A stretch of DNA of 64,000 nt, taken from assembly GCF_008033115.1 (NCBI RefSeq), contig NZ_CP041203.1, forward strand, positions 310,001 to 374,000. The letters run 5' to 3'. The stretch comes from Cellulomonas sp. Y8. GTDB taxonomy: Bacteria > Actinomycetota > Actinomycetes > Actinomycetales > Cellulomonadaceae. The notes beneath the pieces are model-generated. The model did not search any database. It saw nothing but the letters and a program-made list of their open reading frames with translations, and was not told where the DNA came from. The position numbers and the translations under genes were made by a program. How positions within the stretch are numbered: the first letter of the stretch is position 1; the number at the start of each line of letters is the position of its first letter. This document shows positions 33,631 to 42,459 of the stretch, in pieces.

Positions 33631-33840
33631 GACACGATCCACGGCACCCGTCGGGACGGTGCGCCGTCGGGCCACGTCCCCCGCGAGGGGATCGTGACCT
33701 GGACCGGGAACCTGGACCCTGCTGCCGGCGGACCGGGCGGTCGGGACTCAGGTGGGAGTGGCCTCCACTTGTGCACCCGGGCCGCCGGACGCCCCCGCGG
33801 TGAAGCGGTGACACACGTCGACCCAGGCCAGTCGTGAATG

Positions 33841-33850
33841 ACTCTACCAG
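33841..33850 (-). promoter_or_regulatory. infC operon promoter
   Basis: CTGGTAGAGT on the minus strand is identical to the extended -10 of the second rrn promoter module (5618-5627). Transcription from it would leave an infC leader of roughly 280 nt. Confidence 0.5.
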
Positions 33851-33927
33851 AACACCAGGCCACCCCTGCCTGTTCCCCGCGTCACCCCGGCGACCCACCC
33901 CGACGTGACATTCCGTCAGATCCCTGC

Positions 33928-33956
33928 TTGAACAGTTCCAGAAAACGTGTCAGGGT
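33928..33956 (+). promoter_or_regulatory. fur promoter (leaderless)
   Basis: TTGAAC (33928-33933), 17 bp, CAGGGT (33951-33956), then 6 nt to the ATG at 33963. This is the clearest two-box promoter in the window, and it has no room for a Shine-Dalgarno. Confidence 0.7.
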
Positions 33957-33962
33957 GGCGCC

Positions 33963-34472
33963 ATGCCCGTCGACCAGCACGCACCCGCCGCACCCGGCGT
34001 CGCGTCGACCGCCGGTCACCCGCACGAAGCGGGCCGCACCGCCGACCACGCGACCGACCCGGCCGAGCTGCTCCGCGCCCGCGGCCTGCGTGTGACGGCT
34101 CCCCGGCTCGCCGTGCTCGGTGCCGTCGCCGACCTGCCGCACGCGGACGCGGAGGCCGTGCTCCGGCGCGCCCGGGAGGCGCTCCCGACGGTCTCCGTGC
34201 AGGCGGTCTACGACGTCCTGCACGCGCTGACCGACGTGGGCATCCTGCGGCGCATCGAGCCGGCCGGGCACCCGGCCCGGTACGAGCGCCGGGTGGGCGA
34301 CAACCACCACCACGTGGTGTGCCGCTCGTGCGGCGCGGTCGACGACGTCGACTGCGTCATCGGCGAGGCGCCCTGCCTCGTCCCCAGCTCGACGTCCGGC
34401 TTCACCGTCGAGACGGCCGAGGTCACCTTCTGGGGCCTGTGCCCCGACTGCCGCAGCCGCGCGACCGACTGA
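33963..34472 (+). CDS. Fur family transcriptional repressor
   Basis: Metal- or peroxide-responsive repressor. The 169-aa protein has a 30-residue variable leader, a winged helix ([40 protein letters not shown]) and the C-terminal dimerisation domain with [16 protein letters not shown] and a CPDC zinc site. The gene directly precedes a catalase, as in the CatR/FurA-catalase pairs of other Actinobacteria, so a peroxide-sensing (PerR/CatR-like) role is likely. It is expressed from a strong leaderless promoter. Confidence 0.9.
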   Translation: MPVDQHAPAAPGVASTAGHPHEAGRTADHATDPAELLRARGLRVTAPRLAVLGAVADLPHADAEAVLRRAREALPTVSVQAVYDVLHALTDVGILRRIEPAGHPARYERRVGDNHHHVVCRSCGAVDDVDCVIGEAPCLVPSSTSGFTVETAEVTFWGLCPDCRSRATD

Positions 34473-34615
34473 CCGCAGCCCCGCCGGCGAGCCGCCGCCC
34501 CGGCCCGACCTCCTCGCACCACCGACCACCCCACGACTCCCGGTCGGGCGACCCCGCCCGACCGGCCCCCGGCACGCCCTCGACCGGCCTGCCGACGACC
34601 CGGAAGGACACCCCC

Positions 34616-36118
34616 GTGACCCAGGTCCACCCGACGACCACCAACTCCGGCGCCCCCGTGGCGTCCGACGCGCACTCGCAGTCCGTCGGCGCCGACGGCC
34701 CGATCGTCCTGCACGACCACTACCTGGTCGAGAAGCTGGCGCAGTTCAACCGCGAGCGGGTCCCGGAGCGCGTGGTGCACGCCAAGGGCGGCGGCGCCTT
34801 CGGCACGTTCACCACCACGGGCGACGTCAGCCGGTACACCCGCGCGGCGCTGTTCCAGCCGGGCGTCGAGACCGAGATGCTGGCGCGGTTCTCCTCCGTC
34901 GCCGGCGAGCACGGCTCCCCCGACACCTGGCGCGACCCCCGCGGCTTCGCGCTGAAGTTCTACACGTCCGAGGGCAACTACGACCTCGTCGGCAACAACA
35001 CCCCGGTGTTCTTCCTGCGCGACGGGATCAAGTTCCCCGACTTCATCCGCTCGCAGAAGCGCCTGCCCGGCTCGAACCTGCGCGACAACGACATGCAGTG
35101 GGACTTCTGGTCGCTGTCCCCCGAGTCGGCGCACCAGGTCACCTGGCTGATGGGCGACCGCGGCCTGCCGCGCTCCTGGCGGACGATGGACGGCTTCGGC
35201 TCGCACACCTACCAGTGGATCAACGCGGCCGGCGAGCGGTTCTGGGTCAAGTACCACTTCACGTCCCAGCAGGGCATCGACAACCTGACCGCCGACGAGG
35301 CCGCGCAGCTCGCCGGCTCGGACGCCGACCACCACATCCGCGACCTGTTCGAGCACATCGCCGAGGGCGAGTTCCCGCGCTGGACCCTGTCGGTGCAGGT
35401 CATGCCGTACGAGGACGCCAAGGCCTACCGGTTCAACCCGTTCGACCTCACGAAGGTCTGGCCGCACGCGGACTACCCGCTGATCGAGGTCGGCGTGATG
35501 GAGCTCAACCGCAACCCGGAGAACTACTTCGCGCAGATCGAGCAGGCGACGTTCGCGCCGAGCAACTTCGTCCCGGGCATCGCGACCAGCCCCGACAAGA
35601 TGCTGCTCGCGCGGATCTTCTCCTACGCGGACGCCCACCGGTACCGCGTCGGCACCAACCACGCGCAGCTCCCGGTGAACGCGCCGAAGTCCGAGGTGCA
35701 CTCGTACTCGAAGGACGGCGCGGCGCGCTACCACTTCGACGCGCCCGAGGTCCCGGTCTACGCGCCGAACTCGGTCGGCGGCCCGGCGGCCGACCCGGCC
35801 CGCGCCGCGGAGTCGGCCGGCTGGGAGGCGGACGGCGAGCTCGTGCGCAGCGCCGCGACCCTGCACCCCGAGGACGACGACTGGGGCCAGGCCGGCACGC
35901 TGTACCGCGAGGTGTTCGACGACGCCGCGCGCGCCCGGTTCCTGGAGACCATCACCGGCCACGTCGGCGCGGTGAAGAGCGACGTCATCCGCGCCCGCGC
36001 GATCCAGTACTGGACGAACGTCGACGCCGGCCTCGGCGCCGCGCTGGCCGCCGCGCTCCAGGGCACGGCGCCGGTCGAGAACGGCGAGCCCGCCACCGCG
36101 AGCACGCCCGTCGCCTGA
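34616..36118 (+). CDS. katA: monofunctional heme catalase
   Basis: Disproportionates hydrogen peroxide. The 500-aa clade 3-type small-subunit catalase has the catalytic histidine in [12 protein letters not shown] (His55), the distal asparagine in [16 protein letters not shown], and the proximal heme tyrosine motif [20 protein letters not shown]. The length is standard, with a C-terminal tail of about 20 residues. The start is GTG 34616, with GGAAGGA 9 nt upstream. It lies 143 nt after the Fur-family gene, its probable regulator. Two strong hairpins follow the stop. Confidence 0.95.
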   Translation: MTQVHPTTTNSGAPVASDAHSQSVGADGPIVLHDHYLVEKLAQFNRERVPERVVHAKGGGAFGTFTTTGDVSRYTRAALFQPGVETEMLARFSSVAGEHGSPDTWRDPRGFALKFYTSEGNYDLVGNNTPVFFLRDGIKFPDFIRSQKRLPGSNLRDNDMQWDFWSLSPESAHQVTWLMGDRGLPRSWRTMDGFGSHTYQWINAAGERFWVKYHFTSQQGIDNLTADEAAQLAGSDADHHIRDLFEHIAEGEFPRWTLSVQVMPYEDAKAYRFNPFDLTKVWPHADYPLIEVGVMELNRNPENYFAQIEQATFAPSNFVPGIATSPDKMLLARIFSYADAHRYRVGTNHAQLPVNAPKSEVHSYSKDGAARYHFDAPEVPVYAPNSVGGPAADPARAAESAGWEADGELVRSAATLHPEDDDWGQAGTLYREVFDDAARARFLETITGHVGAVKSDVIRARAIQYWTNVDAGLGAALAAALQGTAPVENGEPATASTPVA

Positions 36119-36124
36119 CCCCCC

Positions 36125-36158
36125 GCGGGGCGGCCGGTCCCCCAGCCGGCCGCCCCGC
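36125..36158 (+). terminator. katA terminator 1
   Basis: GCGGGGCGGCCGG (36125-36137) pairs perfectly with 36146-36158 around an 8-nt loop, 6 nt after the stop. Confidence 0.75.
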
Positions 36159-36167
36159 AGCACCCCA

Positions 36168-36207
36168 CGACGGGCGCGGCCGGCACTCGCTCCGGCCGCG
36201 CCCGTCG
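36168..36207 (+). terminator. katA terminator 2
   Basis: CGACGGGCGCGGCCGG (36168-36183) pairs perfectly with 36192-36207, a 16-bp stem and 8-nt loop, directly after the first hairpin. Confidence 0.7.
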
Positions 36208-36213
36208 TCGTCC

Positions 36214-36261
36214 CGGCGGTCGTCCCGACGGTCGACCCGGCGGTCGACCCGGCGGACGACC
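36214..36261. repeat. four 12-bp direct repeats upstream of DUF1844 gene
   Basis: CGGCGGTCGTCC, CGACGGTCGACC, CGGCGGTCGACC and CGGCGGACGACC follow each other exactly and end 10 bp before the -10 box of the next gene. The CGGTCGACC units contain a GGTCGACC palindrome. Confidence 0.8.
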
Positions 36262-36271
36262 CGCACGATGA

Positions 36272-36277
36272 GAGGAT
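36272..36277 (+). promoter_or_regulatory. leaderless promoter -10 box of DUF1844 gene
   Basis: GAGGAT lies 7 nt before the ATG at 36285; no Shine-Dalgarno. Confidence 0.4.
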
Positions 36278-36284
36278 CGGCGCC

Positions 36285-36641
36285 ATGAGCGAGACCCCGG
36301 ACCCCACGACCGCCACCCGCGACATCGCCGACGTGGCGGCGGTCGAGGTCATCACCACCGCCGCCGTGCACCTGATGAGCGCCGCCGCCGTCAAGTGCGG
36401 CCTGTCCCCCGACACCGACGAGCACGCCGGCCGCGACTACCTGGACCTCGACGAGGCCCGGAAGCTGATCACCGCGCTCGCCGCGCTGGTGACGGCCTCG
36501 GCGCCGGACATCGGCAACCAGCACGCCCGCTCGCTGCGCGACGGGCTCCGGTCGCTCCAGCTGGCGTTCCGCGAGGCCAGCCCGTTCCCGGACGCCCCGG
36601 GCGAGGGCCCGGGCGAGAAGTTCACGGGCTACGTGTCCTGA
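36285..36641 (+). CDS. DUF1844 domain protein
   Basis: A 118-aa protein of unknown function with the DUF1844 core: AAVEVITTAAVHLMSAAAVKCG, then DEARKLITALAALVTASAPDI and LRDGLRSLQLAFREAS. The family is small, acidic and helical. In many Actinobacteria this gene lies directly beside infC on the same strand; here it is on the opposite strand, 2.7 kb away, separated by fur-katA. It probably uses a leaderless promoter and converges on the MFS gene. Confidence 0.85.
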   Translation: MSETPDPTTATRDIADVAAVEVITTAAVHLMSAAAVKCGLSPDTDEHAGRDYLDLDEARKLITALAALVTASAPDIGNQHARSLRDGLRSLQLAFREASPFPDAPGEGPGEKFTGYVS

Positions 36642-36676
36642 CGCCCCCGCGCCGACCCGCCGGGTCTCCGGTCCGC

Positions 36677-36704
36677 GCCTGTCGCCCGCCCTCGCGGGAC
36701 AGGC
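36677..36704. terminator. bidirectional hairpin (DUF1844 / MFS)
   Basis: GCCTGTCGCCCGC and GCGGGACAGGC pair with a 2-nt bulge between the two converging stop codons. Confidence 0.55.
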
Positions 36705-36740
36705 ACGAGACGGAGGCTCGGCGTCGTCGTTCGTGGCGGG

Positions 36741-38141
36741 TCAGCGCGGCGTCGGCTCCGGGGCCGGGTCGACCGGCGACGGGCGCACCGGCACGTCGTC
36801 GGCGCCTCCGGGCGCGGGCGTCGGGACGACCCGCTCCGCGGGTGACGACGCCGTGGGTTCGGTCCGCGACGCCGGCTCGGACGCCGGTGCCGGCTCGGGC
36901 GACGGCGCCGAGACGACCCCCGCGGGCGCCCCGCCGAGCCCGGCCGCGACGGCCGCCCGCCGACCCGCGTTCCGCCGGCGCACGACCGTCAGCACGGCCA
37001 GCCCGAGCACCGACAGCAGCAGCCCCACCCCGCCCGCGGCCGCGAACCCGCCGCCCGGGCCCGTCGAGTCGATCACCGCGCCGACGACCGGGGCGCCCAG
37101 CGCCGCGCCGACGGTGTTCGCGGTGCCGCTCCAGCCCATGATCTCGCCGCGCCGGTGCTCCGGGACCATCCGGACCAGCGACGCGTTGATCGCCGACAGG
37201 CTCGCCGCGCACGGCAGGCCCGCCACGACGACGGCGAGCGCGAGCTGCCACTGCGTCTGCGCGAACGCGGCGGGCACGGTGGCGGCGCCGAGCAGCGCGA
37301 CGAGGGCGAGCGGGTGCAGCTCCCGCTTCTGCGCGCCGTAGACCAGGCCGCCGACGACGGAGCCGACGCACCACAGCGCGATCATCCAGCCGACGGCGGT
37401 CTCCCGCTCCCAGCCCTCGAGCGCGGCGACGATGCCGACGTCCGTCCCGTTGAGGATGAGCGCGGCGGCGGACGCCGCGGCCAGGACCACGAGCAGGCCG
37501 GGCGTCAGCAGCCGCGGCCGGCGACCCCCGTCCGCGACCGCGTCGGGCACCGTGCCCTCGGGCGACCGGGTCGGCGGGTCGAACCACATGAGCAGCAGGC
37601 CGGCCGCGACCGTCGCGACCCCGACGAGGGTGAGCGCGGCGGTCGTCGACACCTGGGTCGCCACGAGCACGCCGAGCGTCGGCGCGAGCATGAAGGTCAT
37701 CTCGGTGCCCACGGAGTCGAGGGCGTAGGCCGTGCGCTGCTGCTCCGGCGGCACGAGCACGGCCAGCGACTGGCGCACGACGGAGAACACCGGCACCAGG
37801 AACACGCCCGCGACCACGGCGGCGACGAGCAGCGCCTCGTAGCCCAGCCGCGGCGCGACCAGCCACACAGCCGACTCCACGACCACCGACGGCAGCAGCG
37901 CCCGGCGCAGGCCCAGCCGGTCGACCCGGCGGCCGCGCCACGGCGAGCCGATCGCCACGCCCACGGTCATCGCGGCGGCCACCAGCCCGGCCCGCGCGTA
38001 GCCGAGGCCGAGGGGGCCGACGACGTGCAGCGTGAGCACCACGCCGGTCATCGCGTGCGGGATGCGCGCCACGAACGAGACGAGGACCAGGGGCAGGACA
38101 CCGGGCAGCCGCAGCAGGCGGCCGTAGGGGGCGAGGGACAC
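36741..38141 (-). CDS. MFS transporter
   Basis: A 466-aa membrane protein with about 12 hydrophobic segments, including VLPLVLVSFVARIPHAMTGV in TM1 and the loop 2-3 motif region GSPWRGRRVDRLGLRRALLP of major facilitator exporters. The substrate is unknown; drug or metabolite efflux is typical of this subgroup. The last 65 residues are a Pro/Ala/Ser-rich cytoplasmic tail. GTG 38141 follows GACAAT at 7 nt (leaderless type). It is divergent from the coiled-coil membrane protein gene. Confidence 0.87.
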   Translation of the reverse strand: MSLAPYGRLLRLPGVLPLVLVSFVARIPHAMTGVVLTLHVVGPLGLGYARAGLVAAAMTVGVAIGSPWRGRRVDRLGLRRALLPSVVVESAVWLVAPRLGYEALLVAAVVAGVFLVPVFSVVRQSLAVLVPPEQQRTAYALDSVGTEMTFMLAPTLGVLVATQVSTTAALTLVGVATVAAGLLLMWFDPPTRSPEGTVPDAVADGGRRPRLLTPGLLVVLAAASAAALILNGTDVGIVAALEGWERETAVGWMIALWCVGSVVGGLVYGAQKRELHPLALVALLGAATVPAAFAQTQWQLALAVVVAGLPCAASLSAINASLVRMVPEHRRGEIMGWSGTANTVGAALGAPVVGAVIDSTGPGGGFAAAGGVGLLLSVLGLAVLTVVRRRNAGRRAAVAAGLGGAPAGVVSAPSPEPAPASEPASRTEPTASSPAERVVPTPAPGGADDVPVRPSPVDPAPEPTPR

Positions 38142-38148
38142 GCTCAGG

Positions 38149-38154
38149 ATTGTC
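38149..38154 (-). promoter_or_regulatory. leaderless promoter -10 box of MFS gene
   Basis: GACAAT on the minus strand, 7 nt from the GTG start. Confidence 0.4.
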
Positions 38155-38267
38155 GCCCGCCGCCCGCCTGTCGGACGACAGGATTCGGCCGTCCGGGCGC
38201 GCGCGACGGCGTGACGTCCACCACCCCGTTCCGTCCCACGTCGGATCCGGCCGACGCCGACTCCCCG

Positions 38268-38273
38268 TAAGGT
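38268..38273 (+). promoter_or_regulatory. leaderless promoter -10 box of coiled-coil protein gene
   Basis: TAAGGT lies 6 nt before the GTG at 38280; no Shine-Dalgarno. Confidence 0.55.
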
Positions 38274-38279
38274 GGTGAC

Positions 38280-38987
38280 GTGACGTCTGCCACCGGGCCG
38301 CACGACCCGATCGGCCCGCCGCGGCCGGCCGGGCCCTCGTCGTGGCCGGACACCGCCACCCGTCCCGACGACGCGACGCCGGTCGAGCACCCCGCGACGC
38401 ACCCCGACGACCGCCCGGCCGGGCGGCACCCCGAGCACAGCCACCTGGCGCCGCCGCCCGAGCCCCGGCACCGCCGCCGGCCGTGGGCCGTCGTGATCCT
38501 GTCGGTGCTGCTGGTCCTCGTCACCGCGCTGGCGTCCTACCTCTGGGTGCGGACCGTCCGGTACGAGGAGTACGCCGCCGGGATCGAGGCGCAGGGTCGC
38601 ACCATCGGTACCGAGCTCGCCACGCTCCGCACCCAGCACGACGGGACGCTCGCGGAGCTCGCCGCGGTGAACGAGCAGCTGACCACCGCGCAGAGCCGGA
38701 TCACCCAGCTCGCCGACGAGAAGGCCCAGGTCGGCGACGACCGCGAGGTCCAGCGTCAGCTCGTCGACTACCAGGAGCGCATCTCGCAGGCCGCGGCGAA
38801 CGTCGCGTCCGCGCTGTCGACCTGCATCGACGCGCAGAACCAGCTCATCACCTACCTCGAGGACGCGGCCGCGTACGACCCGGCGGACCTGCAGCGGTTC
38901 AAGAGCGACGTCCAGGGCGTGTGCAACGCGGCGACCGTCGCCAACACCGAGCTGCAGCGCCAGCTCGCCGCCGGGGCGACCGGGTGA
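38280..38987 (+). CDS. single-pass membrane protein with extracytoplasmic coiled coil
   Basis: Not recognised as a named family. The 235-aa protein has a 65-residue Pro/His-rich disordered N-terminus, one transmembrane helix (about 69-90, flanked by RHRRR so the N-terminus is inside) and an outer region rich in Gln, Leu and Glu predicted to be a coiled coil (about 100-165), then a helical end with two Cys. The stop overlaps the GTG of the lipoprotein protease gene (GTGA), so the two are made together and may act as an envelope pair. Confidence 0.75.
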   Translation: MTSATGPHDPIGPPRPAGPSSWPDTATRPDDATPVEHPATHPDDRPAGRHPEHSHLAPPPEPRHRRRPWAVVILSVLLVLVTALASYLWVRTVRYEEYAAGIEAQGRTIGTELATLRTQHDGTLAELAAVNEQLTTAQSRITQLADEKAQVGDDREVQRQLVDYQERISQAAANVASALSTCIDAQNQLITYLEDAAAYDPADLQRFKSDVQGVCNAATVANTELQRQLAAGATG

Positions 38988-39724
38988 TCCGCCCGACCGC
39001 CCGCCGCGCCGTCGTCGGCGCCGCGGCCGTCCTCCTGCTCGCCGGATGCGGGGTGCTGCCGTCGATGCCCGGCCCGGTGCCGACCGACCTGGTGCCGTCG
39101 AGCGCGCCGGTGCCCACGCCGTCGTCGTCCGGCAACCTGTCCCCCGACGGCTTCGACGCCGCGCAGCGGATGGCGGTACGGATCCGGAACGTCGGGTGCA
39201 ACTCGCTGTCGACCGGGTCGGGCTTCGCGATCGACGAGACCACCCTCATCACGAACCGGCACGTGGTCGCCGACTCCGCCGACCTCCAGCTCAGCACGTA
39301 CGACGGCCGGGACGTCGCGGTGACCGCGTCCTCGACCGCGGCGCTGGCGGACCTCGCGGTCGTCCGCACCGCCGACCCGCTGCCGTCCGCGCCCGGCCTG
39401 GCCGACGCCGACCCGGACCCCGGCGACGAGGTCACGGTCGTGGGCTACCCGCAGGGCGGCCAGCTCACCGTGACGAGCGGGCAGGTCATCGGCGCGACCA
39501 CCGACCCGCTCAACGAGAACCTCGGCCAGGTGCTCGTCACCAACGCCGAGGTCGAGCCCGGCAGCTCCGGCTCCGCGGTGCTCGACGCCGCGGGCCGCGT
39601 GGTCGGCGTCGTGTACGCGAAGAACTCGACCGGGCAGAGCTTCGTGGTCCCGGTCAGCACCCTGCGCCAGCTCCTCGACGACGAGGCGGCGTTCACCGCC
39701 AGCGCCTCCTGCACCTCGGGCTGA
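38984..39724 (+). CDS. trypsin-like serine protease lipoprotein
   Basis: The 246-aa precursor has a lipobox (LLLAGC, Cys22), a Pro/Ser linker, then a chymotrypsin/Deg-like protease domain with His93 (TNRHVVAD), Asp123 (LADLAVVR) and Ser195 (EPGSSGSAV). No PDZ domain follows, unlike DegP/HtrA. It should be anchored on the outer face of the membrane. Substrates are unknown. It is translationally coupled to the upstream coiled-coil membrane protein. Confidence 0.87.
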   Translation: MIRPTARRAVVGAAAVLLLAGCGVLPSMPGPVPTDLVPSSAPVPTPSSSGNLSPDGFDAAQRMAVRIRNVGCNSLSTGSGFAIDETTLITNRHVVADSADLQLSTYDGRDVAVTASSTAALADLAVVRTADPLPSAPGLADADPDPGDEVTVVGYPQGGQLTVTSGQVIGATTDPLNENLGQVLVTNAEVEPGSSGSAVLDAAGRVVGVVYAKNSTGQSFVVPVSTLRQLLDDEAAFTASASCTSG

Positions 39725-39746
39725 CCTCGCGCGACCCCTGGTGGGC

Positions 39747-39777
39747 GTGCGACCCGCCGTGCCACGGTGGGTCGCAC
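39747..39777 (+). terminator. terminator of the coiled-coil/protease operon
   Basis: GTGCGACCC (39747-39755) pairs with 39769-39777 and CCGT/ACGG pairs inside, giving a compact 13-bp hairpin 22 nt after the stop. Confidence 0.7.
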
Positions 39778-39801
39778 GGACACCCACCGAGGAGGACGAC
39801 G

Positions 39802-40623
39802 ATGACCGACGAGACCCACCCCGACCTGCCCGGCCTCACCCGGGCGGCGAGCGACATCATCTCCGTGCGGCGCGTGTTCGGGGAGCCGTACGAGCACGGC
39901 AGCACCCTCGTCGTGCCGGTGGCGAAGGTGATGGGCTGGCACGGCGTCGCGGGCGCGCACGCGGACGCGCGGGTCGGGATCCGCGGCGGTCACGGCGGGC
40001 CGGGCGGTCCCGGCGCCGGGACGCCGGGTCCGGGCGAGGGCGGCGACGCACCGGCGGACGGCGACGGCCCCGAGGAGCCGGGCGGGCCCCGTTCGCACGG
40101 CGGCGACGGGGGACCCGGGGCGGCGGGCGGCGGGACCGGGACGGACGCCGCGGAGGGCACCGGGCGCGGCGCGCACGCCGAGGCCCCGGCCCCCGAGGAC
40201 GGGCCGTGGACGCGGTCCGACCCGGGCGCGCCGGCCGGGGCGGTCGGGAGCGCGGGCGGCGGCGCCGACGGACCCGGTGGGCCCGTCGCGTGGGCGGGCC
40301 GTGGGGGCGGCTGGCCGCACGGACCGGGTCGCGAGGGCTGGCACGGCGGTCCCGGCCACGGCGGTCGGCTGCCGTTCCTGCGCGGGCCGCTGTGGCCGTT
40401 CGGCACCGGGCGGCCCGGGGGTCGCGGCGTCGGCGCGGCCGACGCGGGCGGCTACGCCACGCGGGTCAAGCCGCTCGGGGTGTTCGTGGTCGACGACGAC
40501 GGCGCGCACTGGCAGCCGGCGCTCGACCTGAACCGCATCATCCTGGGCGGCCAGGTCGTCGGCGCGGTCGCGACGGTCGCGCTGGCCTGGTCCCTCCGCC
40601 GCCGCCGGCGCCTCTGGCACTGA
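39802..40623 (+). CDS. GerW/YtfJ-like protein with long Gly-rich insert
   Basis: The first 50 residues (AASDIISVRRVFGEPYEHGS and TLVVPVAKVMGW) match the sporulation protein YtfJ/GerW fold, and the end (TRVKPLGVFVVDDDGAHWQP) matches its closing strand. Between them, about 150 residues are almost all Gly, Pro, Ala, His and acidic residues. A C-terminal hydrophobic segment (about 250-267) may insert in the membrane. ATG 39802 has GAGGAGG at ideal spacing. The function in non-sporulating Actinobacteria is unknown; 273 aa. Confidence 0.8.
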   Translation: MTDETHPDLPGLTRAASDIISVRRVFGEPYEHGSTLVVPVAKVMGWHGVAGAHADARVGIRGGHGGPGGPGAGTPGPGEGGDAPADGDGPEEPGGPRSHGGDGGPGAAGGGTGTDAAEGTGRGAHAEAPAPEDGPWTRSDPGAPAGAVGSAGGGADGPGGPVAWAGRGGGWPHGPGREGWHGGPGHGGRLPFLRGPLWPFGTGRPGGRGVGAADAGGYATRVKPLGVFVVDDDGAHWQPALDLNRIILGGQVVGAVATVALAWSLRRRRRLWH

Positions 40624-40653
40624 CCGGCAGGGTGTCCGGCCGCGAGCGAGCAA

Positions 40654-40700
40654 CCGACGCGTCGAGCGAGTACCCGCCGACTACCCGCTCGACGCGTCGG
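40654..40700. repeat. 19-bp palindrome, relative of the one at 31631
   Basis: The arms 40654-40672 and 40682-40700 pair with one mismatch around a 9-nt loop, between the converging GerW-like and SseB-like genes. It probably doubles as a terminator for both. Confidence 0.8.
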
Positions 40701-40728
40701 CTACCCCCTCGGCACGCGGGGCGGGCCG

Positions 40729-41661
40729 TCAGCGGAGGCGGACCTCGAGGGAGTCGACCCGCTGGGTGACCGTGTCGTCCGCGGCCAGCGCCTCGCCGAC
40801 CCGGCGCAGCACGCCGTCCAGGGTCGGGCGGTCGAGGCCCGGGACGAGCGTGAGCACGACGGCCACCTCGGCCCTGGCGCCCGGGACCGCGTCCACGTCG
40901 ACCACGGGGTTCGCGGCGGGAGCGGGTGCCGGGGCCGCGGCCCGCTCGGGACGGCGGCGCCGGAACCACGACCGCCCGCCCGGCGCGTCGGACGCGGAGC
41001 CACGCTCCCCGCCCGGGTCGGACGCGGGACCCGACGGCACCGCGCCCAGAACGGCGGCGCGGACTGCCGCACGCACCTCGGGGTCGACGACGCGGGTGCC
41101 GACGTCGCCCGCTCCCCCGGTGGCCGCGCCGACCTGGTCCCCGATCCCGCCGCCCGCGGCCTCGCCGCCGTCGCCCGCCAGCACCGCCGGTCGCCACGGC
41201 TGCTGCTGCGCCAGCGCCCACACGGCCGGCCGCGGCAGCAGCGCCGTGACCGGGCCGCCCGGGTCGAGCACCACGAGCTCCCAGCCCTCGCTCACCACGG
41301 ACAACGCCGCGCGGACCACGTCGGTCGGCACCGGCCGCGCCTCGCGCCGCCAGGCCGCCATCGTCGCGACGGACGAGAACACCGGCAGCGCCGTCCGGCC
41401 GTCGGGGGCCTGCAGCGCCACGATGCCGGCGGACGCCTCCTTGTCGACGGTGTGCGCGTGCCCGCCGACCTGGACGGTCTCGGCCGCCTCGAGCTCGGCC
41501 AGCACCGGTACCAGCACCCGGGTGCCCGCCAGAGCCTCCACGACGGCCGCGAGCGACCCGCTGCCGTCCCCCAGCGCGGTCAGCGCCGCCGCGACCGTGG
41601 GGTCGGCGCTGCCGTCGTCCCCGGCGAACGCCGAGGTCGGCGGCAGCTCGCGCCCGGTCAC
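40729..41661 (-). CDS. SseB family protein
   Basis: The 310-aa protein has an N-terminal SseB-like domain ([54 protein letters not shown]), a 90-residue Gly/Arg/Pro-rich linker and a second, enhancer-like domain ([20 protein letters not shown]). The function is unknown. GTG overlaps the priA stop (GTGA). Location after hisH-priA is conserved in Actinobacteria. Confidence 0.82.
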   Translation of the reverse strand: MTGRELPPTSAFAGDDGSADPTVAAALTALGDGSGSLAAVVEALAGTRVLVPVLAELEAAETVQVGGHAHTVDKEASAGIVALQAPDGRTALPVFSSVATMAAWRREARPVPTDVVRAALSVVSEGWELVVLDPGGPVTALLPRPAVWALAQQQPWRPAVLAGDGGEAAGGGIGDQVGAATGGAGDVGTRVVDPEVRAAVRAAVLGAVPSGPASDPGGERGSASDAPGGRSWFRRRRPERAAAPAPAPAANPVVDVDAVPGARAEVAVVLTLVPGLDRPTLDGVLRRVGEALAADDTVTQRVDSLEVRLR

Positions 41662-42398
41662 GGGCGGCCGGCGACGTCCAGGGCCTCGGGCAGCGTGAAC
41701 GCGCCCGCGTACAGGGCCTTGCCGACGATGGCGCCCTCGACACCCACCGGGACCAGCTCGCGCAGCACCCGCAGGTCGTCGAGCGACGAGATGCCGCCGG
41801 ACGCGACGACCGGCGCGTCGGTGCGCGCGCACACCTCGCGGAGCAGGTCGACGTTGGGGCCGCGCAGCGTGCCGTCCTTGGTCACGTCGGTGACGACGTA
41901 CCGGGAGCAGCCGACCGCGTCGAGGCGGGCAAGGACCTCCCAGAGGTCGCCGCCCTCGCGGGTCCAGCCGCGGGCGGCGAGCGTGGTGCCGCGCACGTCC
42001 AGGCCGACCGCGATGGCGTCGCCGTGCCGCGCGATGGCGTCGGCGGTCCAGTCCGGGTCCTCCAGCGCGGCGGTGCCGAGGTTGACCCGGGCGGCGCCGG
42101 TCGCGAGCGCGCGCTCCAGCGAGGCGTCGTCGCGGATGCCGCCCGACAGCTCGACCTTGACGCCCTTGCCCGACAGCACCTGCGCGACGTCGGCGAGCAG
42201 CGCGGCGTTCGACCCCCGGCCGAACGCGGCGTCCAGGTCGACGAGGTGGATCCACTCCGCGCCGCCGGCCTGCCAGTCGAGCGCCGCGGCGAGCGGGTCG
42301 CCGTAGGAGGTCTCCGAGCCGGCCTCGCCCTGGACGAGGCGGACGGCCTGGCCGTCGGCGACGTCGACGGCGGGCAGGAGCTGCAGACGGTCGGACAT
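41658..42398 (-). CDS. priA: bifunctional HisA/TrpF isomerase PriA
   Basis: Phosphoribosyl isomerase of histidine synthesis; the actinobacterial PriA form also isomerises phosphoribosylanthranilate for tryptophan. The 246-aa TIM barrel has [15 protein letters not shown], catalytic [40 protein letters not shown] and a phosphate-binding [16 protein letters not shown] 42398 has GAGGAG 6 nt upstream. It follows hisH after a 61-nt gap. The dual role is inferred from the taxon. Confidence 0.95.
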   Translation of the reverse strand: MSDRLQLLPAVDVADGQAVRLVQGEAGSETSYGDPLAAALDWQAGGAEWIHLVDLDAAFGRGSNAALLADVAQVLSGKGVKVELSGGIRDDASLERALATGAARVNLGTAALEDPDWTADAIARHGDAIAVGLDVRGTTLAARGWTREGGDLWEVLARLDAVGCSRYVVTDVTKDGTLRGPNVDLLREVCARTDAPVVASGGISSLDDLRVLRELVPVGVEGAIVGKALYAGAFTLPEALDVAGRP

Positions 42399-42459
42399 GG
42401 GTCTCCTCGTTCGGGGGCGTGCGGGGGTGCGGGCGGCGCGCCGGTGGCGGCGCGGCCGG

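Noticed and set aside
36300..36641. fur-katA-DUF1844 as one operon
   Set aside because: Two strong hairpins after katA and a separate leaderless-type promoter before DUF1844 argue for separate units.
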